From: Acidocella aromatica
GTDB taxonomy: Bacteria > Pseudomonadota > Alphaproteobacteria > Acetobacterales > Acetobacteraceae
Length of the DNA stretch: 64,000 nt
Assembly: GCF_014201825.1 (NCBI RefSeq)
Contig: NZ_JACHFJ010000004.1
Location: 78,928-142,927 of the forward strand
Reading direction: 5' to 3'
In this document: piece after piece, positions 29,296-41,286 of the stretch
Position numbering within the stretch: the first letter of the stretch is position 1
Layout of the letters: the number at the start of each line of letters is the position of its first letter
The notes under the pieces: model-generated
Database searches by the model: none
Seen by the model: the letters and a program-made list of their open reading frames with translations, nothing else
Told to the model about the DNA's origin: nothing
Program-made: the position numbers and the translations under genes

Positions 29296-30409
29296 TCTGC
29301 GCCTCCCGCAGGGCCGTGGCCTCGGCCACGAGGTCGATGCCCGTGGGACACCAGGTGATGCAGCGCCCGCAGCCGACGCAGCCCATCGTGCCGAACTGCT
29401 CGACCCAGGTGGAGAGCTTGTGCGTCAGCCATTGGCGGTAGCGGGCGGCGGTGCTCTGCCGTACCGAGCCGCCATGCAGGTAGGAGAAGTCGAGCGTGAA
29501 GCAGGAGTCCCAGCTGCGCACGCGCTGGGCGTCGGCGGTGGTGAGGTCGGTATGGTCGGCCACCGTGGTGCAGAAGCAGGTGGGGCAGACCATGGTGCAG
29601 TTGCCGCAGGAGAGGCAGCGCTGCGCCACCTCCTGCCAGTGCGGATGGTTGGCGGCGGCGGCGAGCTGCGCGGGCAGGTTTTCGGTGTTCAGCGCGCGGG
29701 TCTGCGCGGCGGCGGTGTTTACGGTCACGGCTTCGGCGGCGGCAAGGTCGCCCGCGCTGGCGGGGCGGCTGGGCAGGGCGGCCAGCAGCGCCTCGCCCGC
29801 CTCGCTGCCCGCTTCGGCCAGGAACTCATGGCGGCCGTCCAGCAATTCGGTGAGTGCGATGTCGTACCCGGCCGCCGCCTTTGGCCCGGTATTCATGGAG
29901 GCGCAGAAGCAGGTGGGCGCGGCGGTGCCGCAATTCACCGCCACGATGAAGGCGTTCTCCCGCCGCGCGGCGTAGGCGGTGTCGGCGTAGGGGCCGTCGC
30001 GCAGCACCTTGTCCTGCACCGCGATCGCCGCCAACTCGCAGGCGCGCACGCCGATGAAGGCGTATGTCCGCTCCTCTGCCGGTGGGGGCAGGAAGTCCAG
30101 GCCGTCGGCCGTCTGGCGTGTGGTGAACAGCACCTCGCGCGGCGGGAGCAGGAATTGCTTCCAGGAATGCGGCCCCACGGCATAGCCGAACAAAGCGGCA
30201 TCGGTGCGCGGCTCCAGCCGGTACTGGCCTGCCTCCTGGCGGTCGGTCCAGCCTGCGGGCAGATCGTCGAGGCGGGAAATTTCGTCGTATACGATGGCGC
30301 CGTCGCGCCGCACAGGGCCTAGCACCACGCGGGTGGCGGCCAGCGCCGAGATGAGGTCCTGCAGCGCCTCCGGCGCCAGAACTCGTATTGCCGCTGTCGC
30401 TTGTTGCAT
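29282..30409 (-). CDS. Hydrogenase beta subunit, 4Fe-4S ferredoxin type
   Basis: A 375-residue iron-sulfur subunit (HydB-like), first gene of the hydrogenase operon. Two ferredoxin motifs are visible in the C-terminal half: [16 protein letters not shown] and [16 protein letters not shown]. Additional Cys in the N-terminal part ([15 protein letters not shown]) are typical of the hydrogenase/sulfur-reductase B family. It would carry electrons between the flavin subunit and the small subunit. ATG 30409 is preceded by GGAGGCGGCTG; the longer open frame upstream is not conserved-looking. Confidence 0.93.
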   Translation of the reverse strand: MQQATAAIRVLAPEALQDLISALAATRVVLGPVRRDGAIVYDEISRLDDLPAGWTDRQEAGQYRLEPRTDAALFGYAVGPHSWKQFLLPPREVLFTTRQTADGLDFLPPPAEERTYAFIGVRACELAAIAVQDKVLRDGPYADTAYAARRENAFIVAVNCGTAAPTCFCASMNTGPKAAAGYDIALTELLDGRHEFLAEAGSEAGEALLAALPSRPASAGDLAAAEAVTVNTAAAQTRALNTENLPAQLAAAANHPHWQEVAQRCLSCGNCTMVCPTCFCTTVADHTDLTTADAQRVRSWDSCFTLDFSYLHGGSVRQSTAARYRQWLTHKLSTWVEQFGTMGCVGCGRCITWCPTGIDLVAEATALREAQNGNS

Positions 30410-30913
30410 CAGCCGCCTCCGTTTTTCGCCCCCGGGCGGGAGGGCGACACAGACGTTACGCAGCCAGTTTAGCGCCGCAATGCCCGGCTGGCCAGAGATG
30501 TGAGCCGGTCCGGGCCCGGGTGGTATGATGGGAAAATGACACCGTCCCGTTCTGGTTTCGCGTAGTACGTCGAAGTGTGCCCTGGTTTCTGGTGTTTCGG
30601 GCCACGAAGACACAAGAATCGGAGCCCCAATGCTCATTCACTATGGCTGCGAAATATCCCTGACCTGCCCGCTTTCCCTGCGCGGGACCGCACGGCGGAT
30701 CTGTGCACCCGGGAAACATTCAGCACCACTCCAGCGGGTCTGGTCACGCGATTTGTACGGCAATCTCTGCCGTCGCTTGGCCGAGCCTGCCGGAGACATC
30801 AAGATCCGAGGCGATGCGACGATTTATGACAGCGGCGTTCCCACGCCGGTCGTGCTTGGCGCGAAGGAGGTGGCGGTCGCCGCGCTGCCTGATTCCTGCC
30901 TGGTCTATCTTCT
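30410..30913. other. Intergenic region upstream of the hydrogenase operon, no clear gene
   Basis: About 500 bp lie between the hydrogenase start and the decayed gene at 30914. Short overlapping frames exist in all directions but none resembles a protein family. The hydrogenase promoter should lie here; I found no FNR-type (TTGAT-N4-ATCAA) site. Confidence 0.5.
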
Positions 30914-31134
30914 GGGGAGATTCTTTATCAGGCCGTGCCTTATGTCGGCATCGTCAAGGATTTCGACTTTCTGCACGCCACCAACGAGGTGCTGACCGAA
31001 CGCGGCGTGCCCCTGCCGCTGCCCGGCCAGTCCACCACCACGCCGGAGACGCGCAGGGAGAAGGGGCTGGTGGTGCAGACCGCAGATCATCGGCAAGGAT
31101 GTGGTGGAGCGGCTCTACGCTTCCGCGCCCGAGG
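30914..31134 (+). pseudogene. Carboxymuconolactone decarboxylase-family remnant (frameshifted, truncated)
   Basis: One frame reads GEILYQAVPYVGIVKDFDFLH and continues through ATNEVLTERG and PLPGQSTTTPETRREKG, the pattern of a carboxymuconolactone decarboxylase/AhpD-like family protein. Near 31080 the homology jumps to the next frame (QIIGKDVVERLYASAPEG) and then ends. The N-terminal part and the CxxC half are missing. It lies beside LysR, cupin and alcohol dehydrogenase genes, the kind of neighbourhood where an intact copy is often found, so it is probably an inactivated former member of that cluster. Confidence 0.6.
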
Positions 31135-31213
31135 GTATAGCGTGCTCGGCACGATCCGCGATACCGCCAAGGGTGCCGGTCTGCTCGGCCAATATCCGGC
31201 CTGGGAATAAGTA

Positions 31214-32107
31214 TTACCCCTTGTAGCGCAGCGCCTCGACGAAAAGCGAGAATGCCGCCGAGGGCTGACGGCGGCTGGGGTAGTAAAGATGGTAGCCCGC
31301 GAAAGGCGGGCACCAATCCTCCAGCACACGCTCCAGGCGGCCCTGGGCAATGTAGGTTTCGGCGTGATCGGTTGTCACGCAGGCGAGGCCCATGCCGGAT
31401 AGCGTGGCGCGCATGATCAGCCCGACATTGTTGAACGCCAGCTGTCCTTCCACGCGCACGCGCAGCTCACGGCCGTCTTTTTCAAACTCCCAGGCATAGA
31501 GCCCGCCCGCCGTGGGCAGGCGCATGTTGATGCAGTGGTGATGCGCCAGATCCTGCGGCGTGTGCGGTTTGCCGTGGCGTGCGAAATAGTCCGGCGCGCC
31601 AACCACGGCCATGCGCAGTTCCGGCCCGATCCGCACGGCCACCATGTCCTTGGCGATGGATTCGCCAAGCCGCACACCGGCGTCGAACCGCTCGGTGACG
31701 ATGTCGGTCAAGCCGGAATTGATGTCGAGCTCGACATGAAGGTCCGGGTATTCTGGCAGCAGCTTTTCCAGCGCGGGCCAGAGTACGGTATGGGCGGCAT
31801 GCTCCGAGGTGGTGATGCGGATATTGCCAGCCGGTTTTTCACGTAGACGGCTCAGCGCGTTCAGCTCTGTCCCGATGCTCCCCAGCGCCGGGCCGAGCGT
31901 TTTCAGCAGGCGCTCGCCAGCCTCGGTGGGGGCGACGCTGCGTGTGGTGCGGGTGAGCAGCCTGATCCCGAGCCTTGCCTCAAGTCTGCGGATGGTATGG
32001 CTCAACGCCGATTGCGAGGTGCCGAGCTTCGCCGCCGCGCGGGTGAAGTTCCGCTCCTCCGCCACCGTGAGAAAGGCGTTGAGATCAACGAGATCTTCCC
32101 GCTGCAT
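31214..32107 (-). CDS. LysR-family transcriptional regulator
   Basis: A 297-residue LysR protein. The N-terminal HTH is LNAFLTVAEERNFTRAAAKLGTSQSALSHTIRRLEARLGIRLLTRTTRSVAPTEAGERLL in short overlapping blocks. The rest is a periplasmic-binding-like effector domain (GVRLGESIAKDMVAVRIGP, CINMRLPTAGGLYAWEFEKDG). It resembles the group that controls oxidoreductase clusters including aldo/keto reductases and dehydrogenases. It is divergent from the cupin-alcohol dehydrogenase pair, with a 100-bp shared upstream region, the normal arrangement for LysR control. Confidence 0.92.
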   Translation of the reverse strand: MQREDLVDLNAFLTVAEERNFTRAAAKLGTSQSALSHTIRRLEARLGIRLLTRTTRSVAPTEAGERLLKTLGPALGSIGTELNALSRLREKPAGNIRITTSEHAAHTVLWPALEKLLPEYPDLHVELDINSGLTDIVTERFDAGVRLGESIAKDMVAVRIGPELRMAVVGAPDYFARHGKPHTPQDLAHHHCINMRLPTAGGLYAWEFEKDGRELRVRVEGQLAFNNVGLIMRATLSGMGLACVTTDHAETYIAQGRLERVLEDWCPPFAGYHLYYPSRRQPSAAFSLFVEALRYKG

Positions 32108-32208
32108 TCATGAACCTCTGATATGACTTCAAGCTGATTATCCGATCTAATCCTGTTCCCGGCTGAGTGCCATACAAGATGCACCAGAAATTCCGGGAGA
32201 ATTTGATC

Positions 32209-32610
32209 ATGGACATTATGCGCAACGGTGGCACGGCCTCGCGGCCCGGTCCGGTCGATTATTTCACGGGAACGGTGCGCGTCGATGCGCCTTTCGCTGG
32301 CACCGATGGCGCGCGTGTCAGCGGCGCCACCGTCACCTTCGAGCCAGGTGCGCGCACAGCCTGGCACACCCATCCGCTGGGGCAGACGCTGATCGTCACC
32401 GCCGGGCTCGGCCGTGTGCAGAAAGAGGGCGAGCCGGTGCAGGAGATCCGCCCCGGCGATATCGTCTGGATCAAGCCCGGTGAAAAACACTGGCACGGCG
32501 CCGCGCCGCACTGCGCGATGACGCATATCGCCATCGCGGAAGCGCTGGATGGTTCAGTGGTCACCTGGATGGAACAGGTGAGCGACGCCGACTACACCGC
32601 CGCAATTTGA
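32209..32610 (+). CDS. Cupin domain-containing protein
   Basis: A 133-residue single-domain cupin. The first metal-binding motif is seen in [15 protein letters not shown] and the second around [18 protein letters not shown]. It starts at ATG 32209 with CGGGAGA upstream; a longer in-frame start lacks a ribosome binding site. It lies 11 bp before the alcohol dehydrogenase gene and faces away from the LysR gene. Small cupins in such clusters often accompany carboxymuconolactone decarboxylase-like proteins, and a decayed copy of one lies across the LysR gene. Its reaction is unknown. Confidence 0.88.
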   Translation: MDIMRNGGTASRPGPVDYFTGTVRVDAPFAGTDGARVSGATVTFEPGARTAWHTHPLGQTLIVTAGLGRVQKEGEPVQEIRPGDIVWIKPGEKHWHGAAPHCAMTHIAIAEALDGSVVTWMEQVSDADYTAAI

Positions 32611-32621
32611 TGGAGACCATG

Positions 32622-33668
32622 ATGAAAACCAAAGGCTACGCCGCTTTCACCTGCGACACGCCGCTCGCGCCGTTCAGCTTCGAGCGCCGGGCTCCGCGCG
32701 AGAATGATATTGTCATGGAGATCCTCTATTGCGGCGTCTGCCATTCAGACCTGCACTGGGCCCACAATGACTGGGGCTGGACCTCATACCCGGTGGCGCC
32801 GGGGCACGAGATTGTCGGGCGTGTTATTGAAACCGGCAACGCCGTAACCCGCTACAAGGTGGGCGGTGCCGTGGCCGTGGGCTGCATGGTGGATAGCTGC
32901 CAGAGCTGTGACCAATGCCGGAAGGGGCTGGAACAGCTCTGCCGGGAGGGCAACACCGGCACTTATGGCGGGCGTGACCGCATCACCGGCGAACCTACCC
33001 AGGGTGGCTATTCCAAGTATTTGGTGGTGCGTGAGGAATTCGCCCTGCGCGTGCCGGAAGGGCTCGACCTCTCCCGTGCCGCGCCGCTGCTCTGCGCGGG
33101 CATCACCACCTATTCGCCGCTGCGCACCTGGAATGTGGGACCTGGCAGCCGCGTGGGCGTGGTGGGGCTTGGCGGGCTTGGCCATATGGCGGTGAAGCTT
33201 GCCGCGGGGATGGGCGCGGAAGTGACTGTGCTGAGCCGCCACCAGGGCAAGGAGGCCGACGCTTTGGCCCTGGGCGCGGCGCGGCTGCTGGTTTCCACCG
33301 ACGCGGCGGCGATGGCCAAGGCGGCATCGGGTTTCGACCTCATTATCGACACCGTGCCGGTGAAGCACGACCTCAACCTCTATCTGCCGCTGCTGGATGT
33401 GGACGGCACGCTGGTGCTGGTCGGGCAGATCGGCCCAGTCGCGGAGCCAAGCACAGTGCCGTTGATCCTGGGCCGCCGCCGCATTACCGGGTCGCCTATC
33501 GGCGGCATCGCGGAGACGCAGGAGATGCTGGATTTCTGTGCACGCAAGAACATCCTGCCCGAGTGCGAGATGATCAACATCCAGGACATCAACACCGCCT
33601 TTGAGCGCATGGACCGTGCCGATGTGCGCTACCGCTTCGTCATCGACATGGCATCCCTCGATGCCTGA
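32622..33668 (+). CDS. Zinc-dependent NAD(P) alcohol dehydrogenase (YahK/CAD type)
   Basis: A 348-residue medium-chain dehydrogenase of the cinnamyl-alcohol/aldehyde-reductase type. The catalytic zinc ligands are Cys in YCGVCHSDLH and His in APGHEIVGRV. The structural zinc site has the CQSCDQCRKGLEQLC four-Cys lobe. The cofactor loop is GLGGLGHMAVKLA. ATG 32622 sits 6 nt after GGAG; starts at 32607, 32610 and 32619 are also in frame. It probably reduces aldehydes with NADPH. It is co-directional with the cupin gene, probably in one operon. Confidence 0.93.
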   Translation: MKTKGYAAFTCDTPLAPFSFERRAPRENDIVMEILYCGVCHSDLHWAHNDWGWTSYPVAPGHEIVGRVIETGNAVTRYKVGGAVAVGCMVDSCQSCDQCRKGLEQLCREGNTGTYGGRDRITGEPTQGGYSKYLVVREEFALRVPEGLDLSRAAPLLCAGITTYSPLRTWNVGPGSRVGVVGLGGLGHMAVKLAAGMGAEVTVLSRHQGKEADALALGAARLLVSTDAAAMAKAASGFDLIIDTVPVKHDLNLYLPLLDVDGTLVLVGQIGPVAEPSTVPLILGRRRITGSPIGGIAETQEMLDFCARKNILPECEMINIQDINTAFERMDRADVRYRFVIDMASLDA

Positions 33669-33783
33669 CCTACAACCGGGCCGTGCAGTGCCGTGCTACG
33701 GCACCGCACGGCCCGCCCGTTACGGCCTGAGCGCCATCCGGCACGCCCCCCCGACGCGCCACCGCCAGCGCGGAGATGGAAGC

Positions 33784-34524
33784 TCAGAATTCCTGCGACG
33801 TGGGGCGGAAGAGGATCTCGTTCACATCCACCTCGTCAGGCTGAGAGATGGCGAAAGCCACCATACGGGCGAAGCTCTCGGCCGGAATGGCGCAGCTTTC
33901 GTAAAAGCTCCTGATCCCCGCCGCCACATCCGGTTCGGTGATGCTGTTGGGCAACTCGGATTCCACCGCACCCGGCGAAATGATCGTGGTGCGGATGTTG
34001 TAGGGCTTCACCTCCTGGCGCAGTCCTTCGGAGAGCATGCGCACCGCCGCCTTGGTGGCGGCATAGACCGAGCTTCCCGCCCGAACCTTGTGCCCGGCCA
34101 CTGACGAGACGTTGATGATATGCCCGGATTTCCGCACCGTCATATGCGGCAGCGCGGCGGCGATGCCGTAGAGTACGCCTTTGAAGTTTACGTCGATCAT
34201 CTGCTCCCATTCGGCGATTTTCAGCCGCTCGAGCGGGGAGTGCGGCATCACGCCGGCATTGTTGAGCAGAACATCCACGCGCCCGTGCAGGCTGACGGCC
34301 TGGTCAACCAGCGCCTTTACCTGGGCGGCTTCGGTGACATCGGTTTTGAGGCAGGAGGCCTGATCCTGCCCCAGCTCCCAGATCAGTGCTTCCAGCCGCT
34401 CAATGCGCCTTGCCCCCAGCATGAGCTTCGCGCCTAGCCCGGCAAGGTGCCGGGCTGTTGCCTCGCCCAGCCCTGAGCTGGCGCCCGTAATGACGACGAT
34501 TTTGCCTTCGATGTTGTTGGTCAT
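33784..34524 (-). CDS. Short-chain dehydrogenase/reductase
   Basis: A 246-residue classical SDR. The cofactor motif is [19 protein letters not shown], followed by [11 protein letters not shown] and the active-site Ser in [10 protein letters not shown] with Tyr-x3-Lys (VYAATKAAV). The C-terminal [15 protein letters not shown] is typical of the YdfG/YhdF-like group acting on small hydroxy compounds. It follows the aldo/keto reductase by 12 bp in the same direction and is convergent with the alcohol dehydrogenase. Substrate unknown. Confidence 0.92.
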   Translation of the reverse strand: MTNNIEGKIVVITGASSGLGEATARHLAGLGAKLMLGARRIERLEALIWELGQDQASCLKTDVTEAAQVKALVDQAVSLHGRVDVLLNNAGVMPHSPLERLKIAEWEQMIDVNFKGVLYGIAAALPHMTVRKSGHIINVSSVAGHKVRAGSSVYAATKAAVRMLSEGLRQEVKPYNIRTTIISPGAVESELPNSITEPDVAAGIRSFYESCAIPAESFARMVAFAISQPDEVDVNEILFRPTSQEF

Positions 34525-34536
34525 ATGCGTGCGCTC

Positions 34537-35927
<1,391 letters not shown>

Positions 35928-36386
35928 TCAAGGCTCTCGGTGGCGGCGGATTACCTCAGCGTCGCCGTGCCCGCCAACGCCAAGCCGCTGTAGCAGCTGG
36001 TCACGGCCCATGACATCTGCCAGCGAGAAGCGCTCCAGCACGGCGAAAAACGCCTCCAGCGCCTGATCCAGCGGGTCGGGCAGGCCGCAAGCGCCATTGA
36101 GCTTGCACTCGGCGCAGCCGACGAGGTCGATCTCGCCCTCGGTATGGCGCAGCAGCCGGCCGATATTGATCTCACCGGCCGGCCGGGCCAGCCGGATGCC
36201 ACCTGTGCGTCCGCGCAGCGACTGGAGATAGCCACTGCCCGCCAAGTCGCTGACCACCTTCATTAGGTGGTTTTGCGAAATGTCATAGGCGGTGGCGATC
36301 TCGCCGATTGAGCAAAGCCGGTCGGTATGGGCGGCAAGGTAGAGCAGCACGCGGATGGCGTAGTCAGAGAAGCGGGTCAGGCGCAT
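35928..36386 (-). CDS. nsrR: Rrf2-family Fe-S repressor, NsrR-like
   Basis: A 152-residue Rrf2 regulator. The N-terminal winged helix is RLTRFSDYAIRVLLYLAAH...ISQNHLMKVVSDLAGSGYLQS with the wing GRTGGIRLARPAGEI. Three Cys in GCAECKLNGACGL match the [4Fe-4S] ligand set of NsrR, the nitric oxide sensor. It is divergent from hmp, the archetypal NsrR target, and the shared upstream region holds two NsrR-type inverted repeats. Binding of NO to the cluster would relieve repression of hmp. The symbol rests on the Cys pattern plus context. Confidence 0.88.
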   Translation of the reverse strand: MRLTRFSDYAIRVLLYLAAHTDRLCSIGEIATAYDISQNHLMKVVSDLAGSGYLQSLRGRTGGIRLARPAGEINIGRLLRHTEGEIDLVGCAECKLNGACGLPDPLDQALEAFFAVLERFSLADVMGRDQLLQRLGVGGHGDAEVIRRHREP

Positions 36387-36404
36387 TTCGCATCATCCTA
36401 AAAC

Positions 36405-36421
36405 ATGCATCCGTATTGCAT
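36405..36421. promoter_or_regulatory. NsrR-type operator 1
   Basis: ATGCAT-CCGTA-TTGCAT has the ATGCAT-N5-ATGCAT layout of known NsrR sites with one mismatch. It lies just upstream of the nsrR start and is suited to autoregulation. Confidence 0.6.
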
Positions 36422-36442
36422 GATATGTTTGTCTCCGATATA

Positions 36443-36459
36443 TAGCATCTGTAATGCAT
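36443..36459. promoter_or_regulatory. NsrR-type operator 2
   Basis: TAGCAT-CTGTA-ATGCAT is a direct copy of operator 1, 38 bp away. The 21-bp blocks GCATCYGTAWTGCATGATWTG match at all but three positions. It lies on the hmp side of the divergent region. Confidence 0.6.
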
Positions 36460-36617
36460 GATTTGGAGTGCAATTCATGACAGACTCTGAGCCGGATCCG
36501 GCCCCACGGGGCGGCCAAAACGCCACGTAGTCCTTCCGCCTACCGCGCCGGACTCAGCGTCTCCCTCCCGAGGGAGGTGCACGGCGCAACACGTCACCAA
36601 ACCACGAAAGACAGAAA

Positions 36618-37805
36618 ATGCTTACACCGGAACAAACCGCCATTATCAAAGCCACCGTTCCTCTCCTGGAGACCGGCGGTGAGGCGCTGACCACGCATTT
36701 CTACAAGACCATGCTCAGCGAGTATGACGAGGTGCGCCCGCTCTTCAATCAGGCTCATCAGGCCAGCGGCTCCCAGCCCCGCGCCCTGGCCAACAGCGTG
36801 CTGCAATATGCGCGCCACATTGATAATCTCGGTGCGCTCGGCAATCTCCCGGCGCAGATCATCCAGAAGCATGTCGCGCTGCAGATCCAGCCCGAGCATT
36901 ACCCCATCGTGGGCACGTGCCTGCTGCGCGCCATCCGCGAGGTGCTGGGTGCGGAAATCGCGACCGATGCGGTGATCGAGGCCTGGGGCGCGGCCTATTG
37001 GCAGCTCGCCAACATCCTCATCGGGGCCGAGAAGGCGGAGTATGACCGTCTGGCAACGGCACCCGGCGGCTGGCGCGGCGCACGGCAGTTCCGCGTGGCC
37101 CGCAAGGTGGCCGAGAGCCAGGAGATCACCTCGTTCTACCTGGAGCCGGTGGATGGCGGCGCGGTGGTCGAGTATCTGCCGGGTCAGTATTTGGGCCTGC
37201 GCCTTGTCATTGATGGCCAGGAGGTGCGCCGCAACTACTCGCTCTCGCAGGCGGCGAATGGCAAAACCCTGCGCATCAGCGTGAAGCGCGAGAAGGGCGG
37301 GGTGGTCTCGAATTACCTGCACGACAAAGTGGCGGCGGGCGATGTCATCGACGTATTCCCGCCAGCCGGCGAGTTCACGCTTAAACCCGGCACATCCCCT
37401 CTGGTGCTCGTCAGTGGCGGTGTGGGCATCACCCCCACGTTGGCGATGGCCGAAGCCGCGTTGGCGGAAGGTAAGCGAGATGTCATCTTCGCCCATTATG
37501 CCCGCAATGGCGATGTCCATGCCTTCGGTGATCAGATCGGCGCCTGGGCCGAGGCCTATCCGCAGTTTCGCGCGCATGTGGTGTACGAGCAGGGGGGCAA
37601 GGAGGACGGCGCGTGGCCGACCAAGCTGGGCCGGCCCGAGATCGCGCATCTCGAGGAATGGTTGCCCGAGAGCCGTGATTGCGAAGCCTATTTCCTTGGC
37701 CCCAAGCCCTTCATGGCATTTATCCGCAAGAGCCTGTTGGCGCTGGGTCTGCCGCAGGAGCGCCTGCACTTCGAGTTCTTCGGCCCCGCCGAGGCGTTGA
37801 ACTAA
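36618..37805 (+). CDS. hmp: Flavohemoglobin, nitric oxide dioxygenase Hmp
   Basis: A 395-residue cytosolic enzyme that converts NO and O2 to nitrate using NAD(P)H. The N-terminal globin (LTPEQTAIIKATVPLLETGGEAL...VRPLFNQAHQ) contains the proximal His in QKHVALQIQPEHYPIVG. The FAD domain has YLPGQYLGLRL and RRNYSLSQ. The NAD domain has LVLVSGGVGITPTLAMAE and ends in FEFFGPAEAL. All three domains are full length. Control by the divergent NsrR-like repressor is very likely. Confidence 0.97.
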   Translation: MLTPEQTAIIKATVPLLETGGEALTTHFYKTMLSEYDEVRPLFNQAHQASGSQPRALANSVLQYARHIDNLGALGNLPAQIIQKHVALQIQPEHYPIVGTCLLRAIREVLGAEIATDAVIEAWGAAYWQLANILIGAEKAEYDRLATAPGGWRGARQFRVARKVAESQEITSFYLEPVDGGAVVEYLPGQYLGLRLVIDGQEVRRNYSLSQAANGKTLRISVKREKGGVVSNYLHDKVAAGDVIDVFPPAGEFTLKPGTSPLVLVSGGVGITPTLAMAEAALAEGKRDVIFAHYARNGDVHAFGDQIGAWAEAYPQFRAHVVYEQGGKEDGAWPTKLGRPEIAHLEEWLPESRDCEAYFLGPKPFMAFIRKSLLALGLPQERLHFEFFGPAEALN

Positions 37806-37815
37806 GCGCTTTCCC

Positions 37816-37853
37816 ATATGCCGCCGTCCGTAGAGGGCGGCGGCATATTTTCT
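37816..37853 (+). terminator. Terminator of hmp
   Basis: An 11-bp perfect stem ATATGCCGCCG / CGGCGGCATAT with an 11-nt loop is followed by TTTTCTG. Confidence 0.75.
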
Positions 37854-38012
37854 GCCCGGCGGGAGGCGGAGGTTGCGCCTGCACGGTCTGCGCCACTGCT
37901 ACGCCGCGCCGTTCTAGCTTGAACCGTAACCGGCCCAGAAGACACGGGCATGCCAGACGCGGACGGCACCATCATCCAGACTGCGGCGCTGGCCGCGGCG
38001 GCCCTCAGTGGC

Positions 38013-38507
38013 TTAGAGGAGTGCCGTTAATGGGCTTGTGTCATGCGCGAGATACCGCCAAGTGACCCCGCAAACCAAGAGAGCGACGATGACGCCCTCC
38101 ATGGGAGAACCAGTGCGGCATAGCGGCAATCCCCAGGTTTTTTGAAGCGGCCAGGCCAGCCTCAACCCTCGCGGTGTCAGCATGTCCGCCGCTAGGTGGG
38201 ACAGGTAGCCAACGGCCAAGGCGGACACCTCCGCTTGCCGGTACCCTGAGTGCAGCAGCAGCGCCACCAGACCAACCACCGCGACAGCCGAGTGCGTTAA
38301 GCCACGGTGGCCCAGGATTGCGGCGATCGCCGTTGAAATCGGCCGGGCGCGCCGGCCAATCCAGGAGTTGGGGTGGTCCACGTCCGGCAGGAGCGATCCG
38401 CCCACGGCCAGTGCGAGATAAGCTGGATCGAAGGAGGAGAGGTGTAACAGGGGCGCCGCGGCGATCCACGCCGCAAGGCCGACAACGACATGGGATTTAA
38501 CCATCAT
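38013..38507 (-). CDS. YdjM-like membrane-bound metal-dependent hydrolase
   Basis: A 164-residue inner-membrane protein with about four hydrophobic helices. Metal-ligand motifs typical of the YdjM/DUF457 family are present: an early His (VKSHVVVGL), LLPDVDHPNS, LGHRGLTHS and YLSHLAADMLTPRGLRLAWPL. In E. coli ydjM is LexA-controlled, but its reaction is unknown, and I see no LexA box here. It is a single gene on the minus strand between hmp and the thiC leader. Confidence 0.85.
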   Translation of the reverse strand: MMVKSHVVVGLAAWIAAAPLLHLSSFDPAYLALAVGGSLLPDVDHPNSWIGRRARPISTAIAAILGHRGLTHSAVAVVGLVALLLHSGYRQAEVSALAVGYLSHLAADMLTPRGLRLAWPLQKTWGLPLCRTGSPMEGVIVALLVCGVTWRYLAHDTSPLTALL

Positions 38508-38689
38508 TCCACGTGGCTATACGCACCGCTTGAACGCGGCAAGACGCCGCCCCGCTGCTCGTGAATGCCTCGTCTTGGCCTTTCGCGGTGCCAAGCGGTA
38601 ACCGCGCTAGGCAAGGCCAAGGCGTCCCCGGCCAAGCGCCTCTGCAAGAATGACTTGACAGCCCCCGCCCATGATGCTCGGCTCGGCCT

Positions 38690-40665
<1,976 letters not shown>

Positions 40666-40720
40666 GGCTGGCCTCGAAGCCGGGGCGGCTTCATCGGCGG
40701 CAGGCCGGGCAGGTTCAGAG

Positions 40721-40747
40721 GAGGGCGCAGCGTGAAGATGCGCCCTC
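40721..40747. terminator. Hairpin after thiC
   Basis: A 9-bp stem GAGGGCGCA / TGCGCCCTC lies between the convergent thiC and MaoC genes. It lacks a T-run in either direction, so it is only a candidate terminator. Confidence 0.35.
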
Positions 40748-40821
40748 TGTAATCCGCGCGGCATCCGCCGCGTCATCCTGCCTCGAAGGCACGCGCACGC
40801 TTGGCTTCGCGGCAATGCCGG

Positions 40822-41286
40822 TCAGCTGTTTGCCCGTTTGAATGCCAGTAGCCGAGCCGTTAGGTCCTGCCGTATTTGTCCGTCCTGGGCATAGGTCAGG
40901 CTGCGCGCCTCCACGATGGCCCGGTCCGGCTTGGAGCGGGAGGGGGTGATGTTGATGATCCGGCTTCTGACATGCAGGATGTCGCCGGGGCGGGTTGGCT
41001 GTGGCCAGGTCACATTGGCGCCCGCACCGATAAGGCCCGAGGCGAAGGGCAGGCTCTGCACCAGCAGCCTCATGGTGATGGCTGTTGTATGCCACCCGCT
41101 GGCGGCCAGCCCCTGAAAGAACGAGGCCTGTGCGGCTTCGTCGTCGAGATGGAAGGGCTGAGGGTCGAACTGCGAGGCAAAAGCGATGATCTGTGCGGCA
41201 TCGAGCTGGTGCTCGGCGCTGACGAACTCGTCTCCGACGGCAATATCGTCGAGATAGAGTTCGCGGGCGGCGTGATCAGACATCAT
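40822..41286 (-). CDS. MaoC-like (R)-enoyl-CoA hydratase domain protein
   Basis: A 154-residue hot-dog-fold protein. The hydratase-2 motif is present as YLDDIAVGDEFVSAEHQLDAAQIIAFASQFDPQPFHLDDEAA, in which Asp and His are catalytic. It ends LTARLLAFKR. It would hydrate an enoyl-CoA or act on a related thioester. Its start overlaps the TetR stop by 4 nt (ATGA), so the two form an operon, and a crotonase lies divergently. This suggests a small regulated acyl-CoA degradation unit. Confidence 0.9.
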   Translation of the reverse strand: MMSDHAARELYLDDIAVGDEFVSAEHQLDAAQIIAFASQFDPQPFHLDDEAAQASFFQGLAASGWHTTAITMRLLVQSLPFASGLIGAGANVTWPQPTRPGDILHVRSRIINITPSRSKPDRAIVEARSLTYAQDGQIRQDLTARLLAFKRANS

